DNA from: an uncultured Clostridia bacterium
GTDB taxonomy: Bacteria; Bacillota; Clostridia; UMGS1810
Length of the DNA stretch: 5,242 bases
Direction: 5' to 3'
Assembly (NCBI GenBank): GCA_905210855.1
Contig: CAJLYL010000098.1
Location: 1 to 5,242, forward strand
In this document: positions 1 through 4,702 of the stretch, piece after piece
Layout of the letters: every line of letters starts with the position of its first letter
How positions within the stretch are numbered: position 1 is the stretch's first letter
Made by a program: the position numbers and the translations under genes
The notes under the pieces: model-generated
Databases searched by the model: none
Told to the model about the DNA's origin: nothing
What the model saw: only the letters and a program-made list of their open reading frames with translations

Positions 1-19
1 CCGATTCCGCCATATCCGC
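1..19 (-). tRNA. tRNA-Leu, 5' end only (runs off the left edge)
   Basis: Read on the minus strand, the last 19 bases before the edge are GCGGATATGGCGGAATCGG. This matches the 5' part of a bacterial tRNA-Leu: a 7-nt acceptor strand GCGGATA, T8, G9, the D-stem strand GCGG, then AA and the D-loop GG. The string TGGCGGAAT is typical of leucine tRNAs. The anticodon and the rest lie outside the window, so the isoacceptor is unknown. An extended -10 promoter sits about 30 nt upstream, as expected for a tRNA transcript. Confidence 0.68.
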
Positions 20-50
20 ATATGGTGTTGCTAAAATTGCTGACTAATAT

Positions 51-78
51 ATTATACCACATATTTTTTAAAATGCAA
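51..78 (-). promoter_or_regulatory. Promoter for the tRNA-Leu gene
   Basis: On the minus strand there is TATAAT at 51-56, preceded by TGG (an extended -10, TGnTATAAT). A weak -35, TTGCAT, lies at 73-78 with a 16-nt spacer. It points left into the tRNA, whose first base is about 31 nt from the -10. The -10 is very good and the -35 is poor. Confidence 0.55.
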
Positions 79-146
79 GTACAAAATCATATATTTTTAA
101 AATTTTTTTGGAAATTCCCCAAAAGCTTCAATTACAAGCCATCTCG

Positions 147-187
147 GGCAGTGTTTTTTTATGAAAACACAATGAAAAAACACTGCC
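147..187. repeat. 13-bp perfect inverted repeat, possible end-of-transcript structure after the MATE gene
   Basis: GGCAGTGTTTTTT (147-159) is exactly complementary to AAAAAACACTGCC (175-187), with a 15-nt loop. The loop contains a second, shorter partner for the left arm: AAAACAC at 164-170 pairs with GTGTTTT at 151-157. Neither strand has a U-run just after the stem, so it is not a standard intrinsic terminator. On the minus strand an alternative 4-bp hairpin (TGCC 197-194 with GGCA 187-184) followed by GTG and six Ts could act as a weak terminator for the MATE gene. Elsewhere, 20-235 is AT-rich and shows no gene. Confidence 0.5.
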
Positions 188-235
188 TGCTGCGGCATAA
201 TCAAAGTTTTTGAATTTTGTTTGGCGGCGCTAATC

Positions 236-1648
236 TTATAATAATGATTGCAAAGGCGGAGTGGTTTGGGTCAGTCGGGCGTATGTCCGGAAGATGATTG
301 CCGCGGAGACAACCGCCGTGAGCACATCGGACGCCGGCATAGAGTACAGCACACCGTCAAGCCCGAAGAACCGCGGCAGTATGAGCGCAAACCCAACGCC
401 GAAAACAATCTCTCGCACCATTGACAGCGCGGTGGATTCCGCTGCCGCACCCATTGCCTGGAGAAATATGAATGTCGCCTTGTTTACACACGCAAGAACT
501 ATCATGCACAGATAGACGCGGAATGATTTTATGGCAAAATCGGTGTAATACACACTTTCGCTTGCCGCACCGAATATGCCTATAAGTCCGCGCGGACACA
601 GCTCCGCTATGCATAGTGCGGCTGCGCCGACAAGCGCTTCGGCACAGAGCAGCCGTGCGAAGAGTTCTTTCACTCTGTCGCCCCTGCCGGCGCCCATGTT
701 GTAGCCGACTATGGGTATGCAGCCGGCAGCCATGCCTACCACCGCGGAGATGACAATCTGGAAAAACTTCATCACTATGCCGACCACCGCCATAGGTATC
801 TGCGCATACTGTTCCCTGCCGAATATCGGGTCGAGAGCGCCGTATTTCCTAATCATGTTGTTGATCGCCGCCATTGCGGCAACGAGGGAAACCTGTGACA
901 GAAAACTGCATATGCCGAGGGAGAGAGTTCGGCGCATTACAGCCGAGCGCGGCACAAAATCTGTCTTTTTCAGCTTGATTGTTTTGGTGTTTGCAAGGTA
1001 TGCAATTGCAAGAAATGCCGTCACTGCCTGACCGATTACTGTGGCAACCGCCGCACCCATCATTCCCCAACGGAAAATGAATATAAAAATCGGATCGAGC
1101 ATTATGTTGACAACCGCGCCGGCGAGGGTGGATATCATGGCAAAGCGCGGATTTCCGTCCGCGCGGATTATCGGATTCATCGCCTGTCCGAACATATAAA
1201 AAGGAATACCCGTAGTTATCCAGAAAAAGTATTCCCGTGAACACTCAAGGGTCTCTCGGTTTACCGTGCCGCCGAATGCGGCTATTATCTGCTCGGAAAA
1301 AATGAGATAAATTACCGTGAGCACAAGGCTTGCCGCAACGCTGAAAACTATTGAGCCGCCTGCGCTGCGCGAAGCGTCGTCCGCTTTGTTTTTGCCCAGG
1401 CTTATGCTGACGAAAGCGCAGCAGCCGTCGCCGATCATCACAGCTATTGCCAGCGCTATGACCGTCAGCGGAAACACCACCGTGTTTGCTGCGTTGCCGA
1501 AAGATCCGAGATAGTCGGCATTTGCGATGAATATCTGATCCACTATGTTGTACAGTGCGCCCACAAGCAGTGATATAATGCACGGCACGGCATATTTGAG
1601 CATGAGTTTTCCCAAGTTTTCTTTTGCAAGATACGATTGATTTTCCAT
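236..1648 (-). CDS. MATE-family multidrug efflux transporter (MepA-like)
   Basis: A 470-residue integral membrane protein of the MATE (multi-antimicrobial extrusion) family. These proteins use an Na+ or H+ gradient to export cationic drugs or metabolites. The sequence starts MENQSYLAKENLGKLM and has about 12 hydrophobic segments in two similar halves, with the break near residues 222-240 (TKTIKLKKTDFVPRS). Family hallmarks are NIVDQIFIAN near 34-43, GDGCCAFVSISLGK near 73-86, the IRADGNPRFAM stretch at 161-171, and NIMLDPIFIF followed by GMMGAAVATVIGQ at 181-207. The second half has the matching GCIPIVGYNMGAG at 309-321. The length is normal for the family. I start it at the ATG at 1646-1648 because GGAGG (1654-1658) sits 5 nt upstream. 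A TTG extension to 1675 would run back through the U-tract and terminator stem and is rejected. Substrate cannot be read from the sequence. Expression appears controlled by the leader attenuator. Confidence 0.93.
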   Translation of the reverse strand: MENQSYLAKENLGKLMLKYAVPCIISLLVGALYNIVDQIFIANADYLGSFGNAANTVVFPLTVIALAIAVMIGDGCCAFVSISLGKNKADDASRSAGGSIVFSVAASLVLTVIYLIFSEQIIAAFGGTVNRETLECSREYFFWITTGIPFYMFGQAMNPIIRADGNPRFAMISTLAGAVVNIMLDPIFIFIFRWGMMGAAVATVIGQAVTAFLAIAYLANTKTIKLKKTDFVPRSAVMRRTLSLGICSFLSQVSLVAAMAAINNMIRKYGALDPIFGREQYAQIPMAVVGIVMKFFQIVISAVVGMAAGCIPIVGYNMGAGRGDRVKELFARLLCAEALVGAAALCIAELCPRGLIGIFGAASESVYYTDFAIKSFRVYLCMIVLACVNKATFIFLQAMGAAAESTALSMVREIVFGVGFALILPRFFGLDGVLYSMPASDVLTAVVSAAIIFRTYARLTQTTPPLQSLL

Positions 1649-1653
1649 AAAAA

Positions 1654-1658
1654 CCTCC
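1654..1658 (-). promoter_or_regulatory. Ribosome binding site of the MATE gene
   Basis: A perfect GGAGG on the minus strand, 5 nt before the ATG at 1648 and directly abutting the terminator U-tract. It decides the start codon. Only transcripts that pass the terminator contain a usable site. Confidence 0.85.
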
Positions 1659-1701
1659 AAAAAAATAATGCGCAAGCTCGGGTTAACCGGACTTACGCAT
1701 T
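1659..1701 (-). terminator. Intrinsic terminator inside the MATE leader (attenuator)
   Basis: On the minus strand AATGCGTAAG (1701-1692) pairs with CTTGCGCATT (1676-1667): ten base pairs including one G·U. The 15-nt loop can extend the stem with TC-GG/CC-GA pairs around TTAA. The stem is followed by A and then seven Ts (1665-1659), which run directly into the GGAGG ribosome binding site of the MATE gene. The hairpin lies between the MATE promoter and its start codon. It therefore cannot be an ordinary 3' terminator for luxS unless read-through is intended. It should cut transcripts short before the efflux gene unless it is disrupted. Confidence 0.75.
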
Positions 1702-1722
1702 TTATGCTACTCGTTATCTGTA

Positions 1723-1751
1723 ATTATAACGGAAATCAGAAGATTTTTCAA
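1723..1751 (-). promoter_or_regulatory. Promoter of the MATE gene
   Basis: The -35 TTGAAA (1751-1746), a 17-nt spacer and the consensus -10 TATAAT (1728-1723) lie on the minus strand. The predicted transcription start is near 1716. That gives a leader of about 68 nt that includes the attenuator hairpin. Its position downstream of luxS means the transporter need not depend on luxS transcription. Confidence 0.8.
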
Positions 1752-1760
1752 AGGCATTTT

Positions 1761-1797
1761 CAAACAAAAATCATGGTGCTGAGAGCCGCACGCTATG
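1761..1797 (-). terminator. Possible weak terminator of luxS
   Basis: On the minus strand CAT (1797-1795) and GTGC (1791-1788) pair with GCAC (1779-1776) and ATG (1774-1772), with unpaired bases between the two helices. Then comes A and five Ts (1770-1766), followed by GTTTG. The stem is short and interrupted, so this is a tentative call. It lies between the luxS stop and the MATE promoter, where a luxS terminator is expected. Confidence 0.4.
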
Positions 1798-1827
1798 GCA
1801 AATATACACATATATGCATGACTTCGT

Positions 1828-2292
1828 TCAGCTGCGCATCTCTTCCAATCCTTCGCGGAGCACTTTTTGCGCGTACTCCTTTGCCCTCTCGAGCGAGTGT
1901 AGGCGGCAGTTACCGCACTGCACCTCGTTTGCCGCCGGTATTTCCTGTGCAGTGACGACCTTTTTAAGGGCGTCTGTTATCATGGCGGCAACGTCCGCCG
2001 CGCTGCGCTCGCCCCACATGGTCATGTAAAATCCCGTGCGGCAGCCCATAGGGGATATATCGATTATCTCGTTTTCGTCGTCTCTCAGGTATGTTGCAAG
2101 CAGATGTTCAAGTGTGTGTATGCCGTCGGACTGCATTTCCTCTTTGTTCGGCTGCATAAAGCGTATGTCATATTTGGTCACTGTGTCGCCGCGCTTGCCG
2201 CGGAGCACGCTGCATATTCTCACAAACGGCGCTTTCAGTTTGGTGTGGTCAACGGTGAAGCTCTCTACTCTTTCGGAATTTTTTTCATTCAT
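1828..2292 (-). CDS. luxS: S-ribosylhomocysteine lyase LuxS
   Basis: A 154-residue cytoplasmic metalloenzyme that splits S-ribosylhomocysteine into homocysteine and DPD, the precursor of autoinducer-2, in the activated methyl cycle. The metal site is clear: HTLEH at residues 59-63 supplies two histidines and the glutamate, and Cys126 in QCGNCRLH is the third ligand. The catalytic cysteine is Cys84 in ISPMGCRTGFYM. The N-terminal SFTVDHTKLKAPFVR and the KYDIRFMQPN strand are typical. The loop between HTLEH and ISPMGC is about five residues shorter than I recall for Bacillus subtilis LuxS, with all active residues kept. The start at 2292 has AAAGGA (2308-2303) ten nt upstream and a strong promoter behind it. 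The gene is monocistronic in appearance, with the MATE gene downstream on its own promoter. Whether AI-2 serves signalling here cannot be told. Confidence 0.96.
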   Translation of the reverse strand: MNEKNSERVESFTVDHTKLKAPFVRICSVLRGKRGDTVTKYDIRFMQPNKEEMQSDGIHTLEHLLATYLRDDENEIIDISPMGCRTGFYMTMWGERSAADVAAMITDALKKVVTAQEIPAANEVQCGNCRLHSLERAKEYAQKVLREGLEEMRS

Positions 2293-2334
2293 TTTTATGT
2301 CGTCCTTTCGTTAAAATCGTTAATTGCTGATTAT

Positions 2335-2363
2335 ATTATCCTATGCCGCGGCGGATTTGTCAA
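2335..2363 (-). promoter_or_regulatory. Strong sigma-A-type promoter of luxS
   Basis: On the minus strand a consensus -35 TTGACA (2363-2358) is separated by 17 nt from GATAAT (2340-2335). A TATAAT at 2335-2330 overlaps but would give a 22-nt spacer. The start should be near 2328, leaving a leader of about 36 nt. The -35 lies only 23 bp from the fold-back array, so structure there could influence this promoter. Confidence 0.8.
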
Positions 2364-2385
2364 GTGGTGTCTTGTGTTTCGGCAG

Positions 2386-2436
2386 TTCGCGTATCGGCTC
2401 GGGGGGTGTATTTCGCGTATCGACTCGGGGGTATAT
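2386..2436. repeat. Tandem duplication, 26-bp unit (foot of fold-back unit 1)
   Basis: Copy A (2386-2411) and copy B (2412-2436) both begin TTCGCGTATCG, continue with GCTCG or ACTCG and a run of G, and end in TGTAT or TATAT. They differ by one G in the run and two A/G changes. Copy B is the left arm of fold-back unit 1. Copy A is a second possible partner for the same right arm, with the better foot (GGC against GCC). Confidence 0.85.
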
Positions 2437-2514
2437 ATTTTATTTTGGCTCGCTCAGACAGCTGTGCGGTGGCGCAGAAATCGCTCGCTCAAAATAAAAT
2501 ACACACCCCTCGCC
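2422..2514 (-). ncRNA. Fold-back unit 1: long hairpin with two tandem G·A motifs (candidate structured RNA)
   Basis: The outer arms 2422-2446 and 2491-2514 are complementary over about 22 positions, including a perfect TATTTTATTTT core. On the minus strand the order from the base is: GGC with GUC; a 5'-GA/GA mismatch pair; GGGG with CCCC plus one bulged C; a mixed helix with two G·U pairs; then the A/U helix. Inside it, GCGAGC (2488-2483) pairs with a second GCGAGC (2453-2448), again with central tandem G·A. The apical loop holds a small UGCG-CCAC-CGCA hairpin (2476-2465). No convincing promoter was found for it, so transcription is inferred only from the structure favouring the minus strand. 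A DNA-level repeat is the main alternative. Confidence 0.5.
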
Positions 2515-2534
2515 TCTGTGGAATTTGGTGTTAT

Positions 2535-2613
2535 GGCTCGGGTCATATGTTGTGTATCTGCTCGGCACGCAGCCGCTATGGCACTCGCTGACACACAACA
2601 CATGACCCTCGCC
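2535..2613 (-). ncRNA. Fold-back unit 2: long hairpin with two tandem G·A motifs (candidate structured RNA)
   Basis: Arms 2535-2555 and 2593-2613 are complementary at 18 of 21 positions. On the minus strand GGC-GA-GGGUCAUGUGUUGUGU pairs with the opposing arm, with one G·U and one tandem G·A. The helix continues inward through GUC with GAU, an A·A mismatch, GC with GC, a second tandem G·A, and G-C. Thus about 30 stacked positions run from the foot (2613/2535) to a 19-nt apical loop (2583-2565). The loop can fold GCC-AUAGC-GGC. The arms share no sequence with unit 1 apart from the feet and the inner GCGAG/CGAGC collar. The unit lies 20 nt from unit 1. Confidence 0.5.
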
Positions 2614-2640
2614 TATATGCAGAATCTGCGTTTTGCAAAA

Positions 2641-2690
2641 GGCTTCTCCTTGAGGAGAAGCTCCGCCGTAAGGCGGTGATGAGGTGTATG
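2641..2690. repeat. REP-like double-hairpin element
   Basis: Two adjacent perfect hairpins occur: GCTTCTCC-TTGA-GGAGAAGC (2642-2661) and CCGCC-GTAA-GGCGG (2663-2676), followed by TGATGAGGTG. The pattern 'GGCTTCnCC-TTGA-GG...GAAGC, second small hairpin, TGATGAGGTG' is one I recall as a scattered short repeat in Clostridia genomes, often mis-annotated as small proteins with a PQGEAF-like string. That is memory, not a search. Neither hairpin has a following U-run, so it is not a clear terminator. TTTTGCAAAA occurs on both sides, at 2631-2640 and 2720-2729. Confidence 0.6.
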
Positions 2691-2756
2691 GGCTGATAAA
2701 GTCTGCCATTCAATAATATTTTTGCAAAAAAATATAAACTTTTCTGTCGAAATGTA

Positions 2757-2785
2757 TTGAAATTTTTGCGCATATATAGTATGAT
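2757..2785 (+). promoter_or_regulatory. Promoter of prmA
   Basis: TTGAAA (2757-2762), a 17-nt spacer and TATGAT (2780-2785). The predicted start is near 2792, giving a leader of about 40 nt to the ATG at 2832. An upstream ATG at 2802 would be only about ten bases from the transcript end, which argues against it. Confidence 0.75.
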
Positions 2786-2831
2786 ATAGGTAACTGTTTG
2801 CATGAATCTATTGATTACGGAAGTGAAAATT

Positions 2832-3797
2832 ATGGAATGGATCCGCGTGAGCATTTTTACAAACTCCCGGGGCATAGACCCCGTGTGCGCCGCCCTGTCG
2901 GACATCGGAATAAATGATGTGCAGATTGAGGACGAGGCGGAGTTTGAACAATTTCTCGAGGACAACAAAAAATACTGGGATTATGTAGATGATGAACTTA
3001 TTGAGCAGAAAAAAGGCGAGACAAAGGTCATCGTGTATATAAAAAATGACGAAAAGCTCAGCGAGACGCTCTCTATGATAAAAAACGCGCTCTCCTCGCT
3101 CAAAGCCGCGTCGGACGGCGACATCGGCAGGCTGGAGACGGAGACAGACGGCATGAACGAGCAGGACTGGGCAAACAACTGGAAAAAATATTTCAAGCCG
3201 CTTGAGATAGGCGACAAAATCCTCATTCAGCCGGAATGGGAAAAATATGACGGCAGCACCGACAGGATAGTGTTCACCGTGAACCCGGGGCTGACCTTCG
3301 GCACGGGTACGCACAACAGCACCAAGCTGTGCATTGCCGAGCTGGAAAAAGCCGTGACCCCGGGCTGCTCCATGATAGACATAGGCTGCGGCAGCGGCAT
3401 ACTCTCGGTGATATCGCTCATGCTGGGCGCGCAGAGCGCCACGGCGCTCGATATAGACCCGAATGCGGTTCACGTGGCGTATGACAACGCGCGCCGCAAC
3501 GGAGTTGACGAGAGCAGATACCGCGTGTACTCCGGCGACATAATCACGGACGCGGAGCTTTTTGACAAGATAAACGACACCAAATACGACGTGGTGGCGG
3601 CAAACATAGTTGCGGATGTGATAATCGCTCTGCTGCCGACCGTGAAGAAAATCATAGCGGCAGGCGGCACATTCATCTGCTCCGGCATCATAAACGAGCG
3701 CCTGGGCGACGTCACGGACGCCATGACGCGCGAAAATGTGGCGGTGCACCACACCGATACCGACGGCGAATGGTCGGCGGTTGTGTGCAAGTTCTGA
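2832..3797 (+). CDS. prmA: Ribosomal protein L11 methyltransferase PrmA
   Basis: A 321-residue SAM-dependent methyltransferase that trimethylates ribosomal protein L11 in the cytoplasm. The N-terminal ferredoxin-like L11-recognition domain (about 1-100) begins MEWIRVSIFT, as in other PrmA proteins. The linker DWANNWKKYFKP lies near 112-123. The catalytic Rossmann domain shows FGTGTH (156-161), the SAM-binding DIGCGSG (183-189), LDIDPNA (206-212), and AANIVAD (256-262), the family's N-I/L-x-A active-site region. The more usual HPTT after FGTGT is HNST here. The start at 2832 is chosen because GGAAG (2819-2823) lies 8 nt upstream and homologous N-termini match there. An ATG at 2802 adds ten unsupported residues. 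The gene is first of the plus-strand cluster, 145 bp before rsmE. Length fits the family (a little over 300). Confidence 0.95.
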   Translation: MEWIRVSIFTNSRGIDPVCAALSDIGINDVQIEDEAEFEQFLEDNKKYWDYVDDELIEQKKGETKVIVYIKNDEKLSETLSMIKNALSSLKAASDGDIGRLETETDGMNEQDWANNWKKYFKPLEIGDKILIQPEWEKYDGSTDRIVFTVNPGLTFGTGTHNSTKLCIAELEKAVTPGCSMIDIGCGSGILSVISLMLGAQSATALDIDPNAVHVAYDNARRNGVDESRYRVYSGDIITDAELFDKINDTKYDVVAANIVADVIIALLPTVKKIIAAGGTFICSGIINERLGDVTDAMTRENVAVHHTDTDGEWSAVVCKF

Positions 3798-3844
3798 AAA
3801 AAATCGAATTTTCAGCACGAAATGCACAAAATTTGTTTTAACAC

Positions 3845-3875
3845 TTGACGAACCCCATAGGTGTTGTGGTATACT
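3845..3875 (+). promoter_or_regulatory. Promoter of rsmE and the membrane protein gene
   Basis: TTGACG (3845-3850) and an extended -10, TGGTATACT (core TATACT 3870-3875), with a 19-nt spacer that is longer than ideal but tolerated with a TGn extension. The start would be near 3882. It lies in the prmA-rsmE gap, which has no U-tailed terminator, so rsmE may receive both read-through from prmA and its own transcripts. Confidence 0.6.
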
Positions 3876-3927
3876 ATAAGTTAAATGGGCGATTAATCAT
3901 CGCGGCTGTTCACACAAACCCTTAATG

Positions 3928-3935
3928 AAAGGAAG
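3928..3935 (+). promoter_or_regulatory. Ribosome binding site deciding the rsmE start
   Basis: AAAGGAAG, 7 nt before GTG at 3943. Its presence, and the absence of any such site before the ATG at 3925, moves the start six codons downstream. Confidence 0.75.
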
Positions 3936-3942
3936 TTTTTTT

Positions 3943-4668
3943 GTGCCGAGATTTTTTGCGGACAGAGAGTGTTTCTCCGGCGGCTGCGTCGTCATAGAGG
4001 GCGACGACGTCAAACATATATCAAAAGTGCTGCGCCTGCGCGAGGGCGACGGCATAACCGTGTGCGACAAGTGTGGCACGGACAGCGAATGTGTGATAGA
4101 GGAGATATCCCCGGCTCGGGTGCTGGCGCGCATTGTCAGCGAGAGCCGCAACACGGCTGAGCCGAATGTAAGGCTCACGGTGTATCAGGGCCTGCCCAAG
4201 GGCGACAAGATGGACTATATAGTGCAAAAGTGCGTTGAACTGGGCGCGGCGAGAATTGTGCCCGTGATAACCAAGCGCGCCGTATCGGTGCCGCGCGACT
4301 GCGCAAAAAAATGCGAGCGATGGCAGCGGATAGCTGCGGAGGCGGCAAAGCAGTGCGGCAGGGGAGTGATTCCCACAGTTGAGCCGGTTGTGGATTTTGC
4401 CGCGGCGATAGCATCCATGAGCGCGGACGCGCTGAACATTATGCCATATGAGTGCGAGCGTGACCTCACTCTGAAAAAGGCCGTGCGCGGCACGGACAAG
4501 AACGAGATTAACATAATAATCGGCCCCGAGGGCGGATTTGATGAGACGGAGGCTGAAACAGCGAGGGAAAACGGGCTTGTCACCGTGACCCTGGGCGCAA
4601 GGATACTGCGCACAGAGACCGCCTCGCCTGCGGTTTGCGCGGCAATTATGTATGAGACGGACAACTAA
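3943..4668 (+). CDS. rsmE: 16S rRNA (uracil(1498)-N(3))-methyltransferase RsmE
   Basis: A SPOUT-superfamily methyltransferase that makes m3U1498 in the 16S rRNA decoding region, using SAM. The protein has 241 residues. The N-terminal PUA-like RNA-binding domain (about 1-70) begins with the typical PRFFAD. It is followed by DVKHISKVLRLREGD. The knotted C-terminal domain shows GLPKGDKMDYIVQKCVELG (83-101), RWQRIAAEAAKQCGR (126-140), and the SAM-site strings IGPEGGF (193-199) and LGARILRTETA (217-227). I choose the GTG at 3943 because AAAGGAAG (3928-3935) sits 7 nt before it and RsmE proteins normally begin near PRFF. The upstream in-frame ATG at 3925 has no ribosome binding site and would place that Shine-Dalgarno inside the gene. 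Pairing with prmA is common in Firmicutes. All key motifs are intact. Confidence 0.95.
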   Translation: MPRFFADRECFSGGCVVIEGDDVKHISKVLRLREGDGITVCDKCGTDSECVIEEISPARVLARIVSESRNTAEPNVRLTVYQGLPKGDKMDYIVQKCVELGAARIVPVITKRAVSVPRDCAKKCERWQRIAAEAAKQCGRGVIPTVEPVVDFAAAIASMSADALNIMPYECERDLTLKKAVRGTDKNEINIIIGPEGGFDETEAETARENGLVTVTLGARILRTETASPAVCAAIMYETDN

Positions 4669-4702
4669 TCAATTAATCGAAGAGATTGGGAGATATTAAA
4701 AA

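Noticed and set aside
1649..1675. Extended MATE start at TTG 1675
   Set aside because: It would translate the U-tract and the ribosome binding site itself; the ATG at 1648 has an ideal GGAGG.
2386..2613. Integron attC site or CRISPR array
   Set aside because: attC-type sites need GTTRRRY/RYYYAAC ends and these are absent. The repeats are inverted pairs with variable arms, not equal direct repeats with spacers.
2386..2613. Hammerhead ribozyme (CUGAGCGA at 2458-2451 and CGAAAUAC near 2416-2409, minus strand)
   Set aside because: The core would need CUGANGA followed by a stem and GAAA in fixed order. Here the spacing has an extra base and the three-helix layout cannot be formed.
2104..2679. 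191-codon plus-strand frame overlapping luxS and the spacer
   Set aside because: It is antisense to luxS, whose active-site motifs are intact, and runs through palindromic DNA; no promoter or ribosome binding site.
2440..2709. Small open reading frame on the minus strand with a PPYGGASPQGEAF string
   Set aside because: It is a translation of the REP-like hairpins and the fold-back array; no ribosome binding site or coding pattern supports it.
3794..3819. Terminator after prmA (CTGAAAA...TTTTCAG)
   Set aside because: The stem is short, A/T-rich and overlaps the stop codon, and no U-run follows.
2808..3827. 339-codon minus-strand frame opposite prmA
   Set aside because: A shadow of the codon bias of prmA: low-complexity, rich in R, V, H and A, with no recognisable domain, while prmA has all its motifs.
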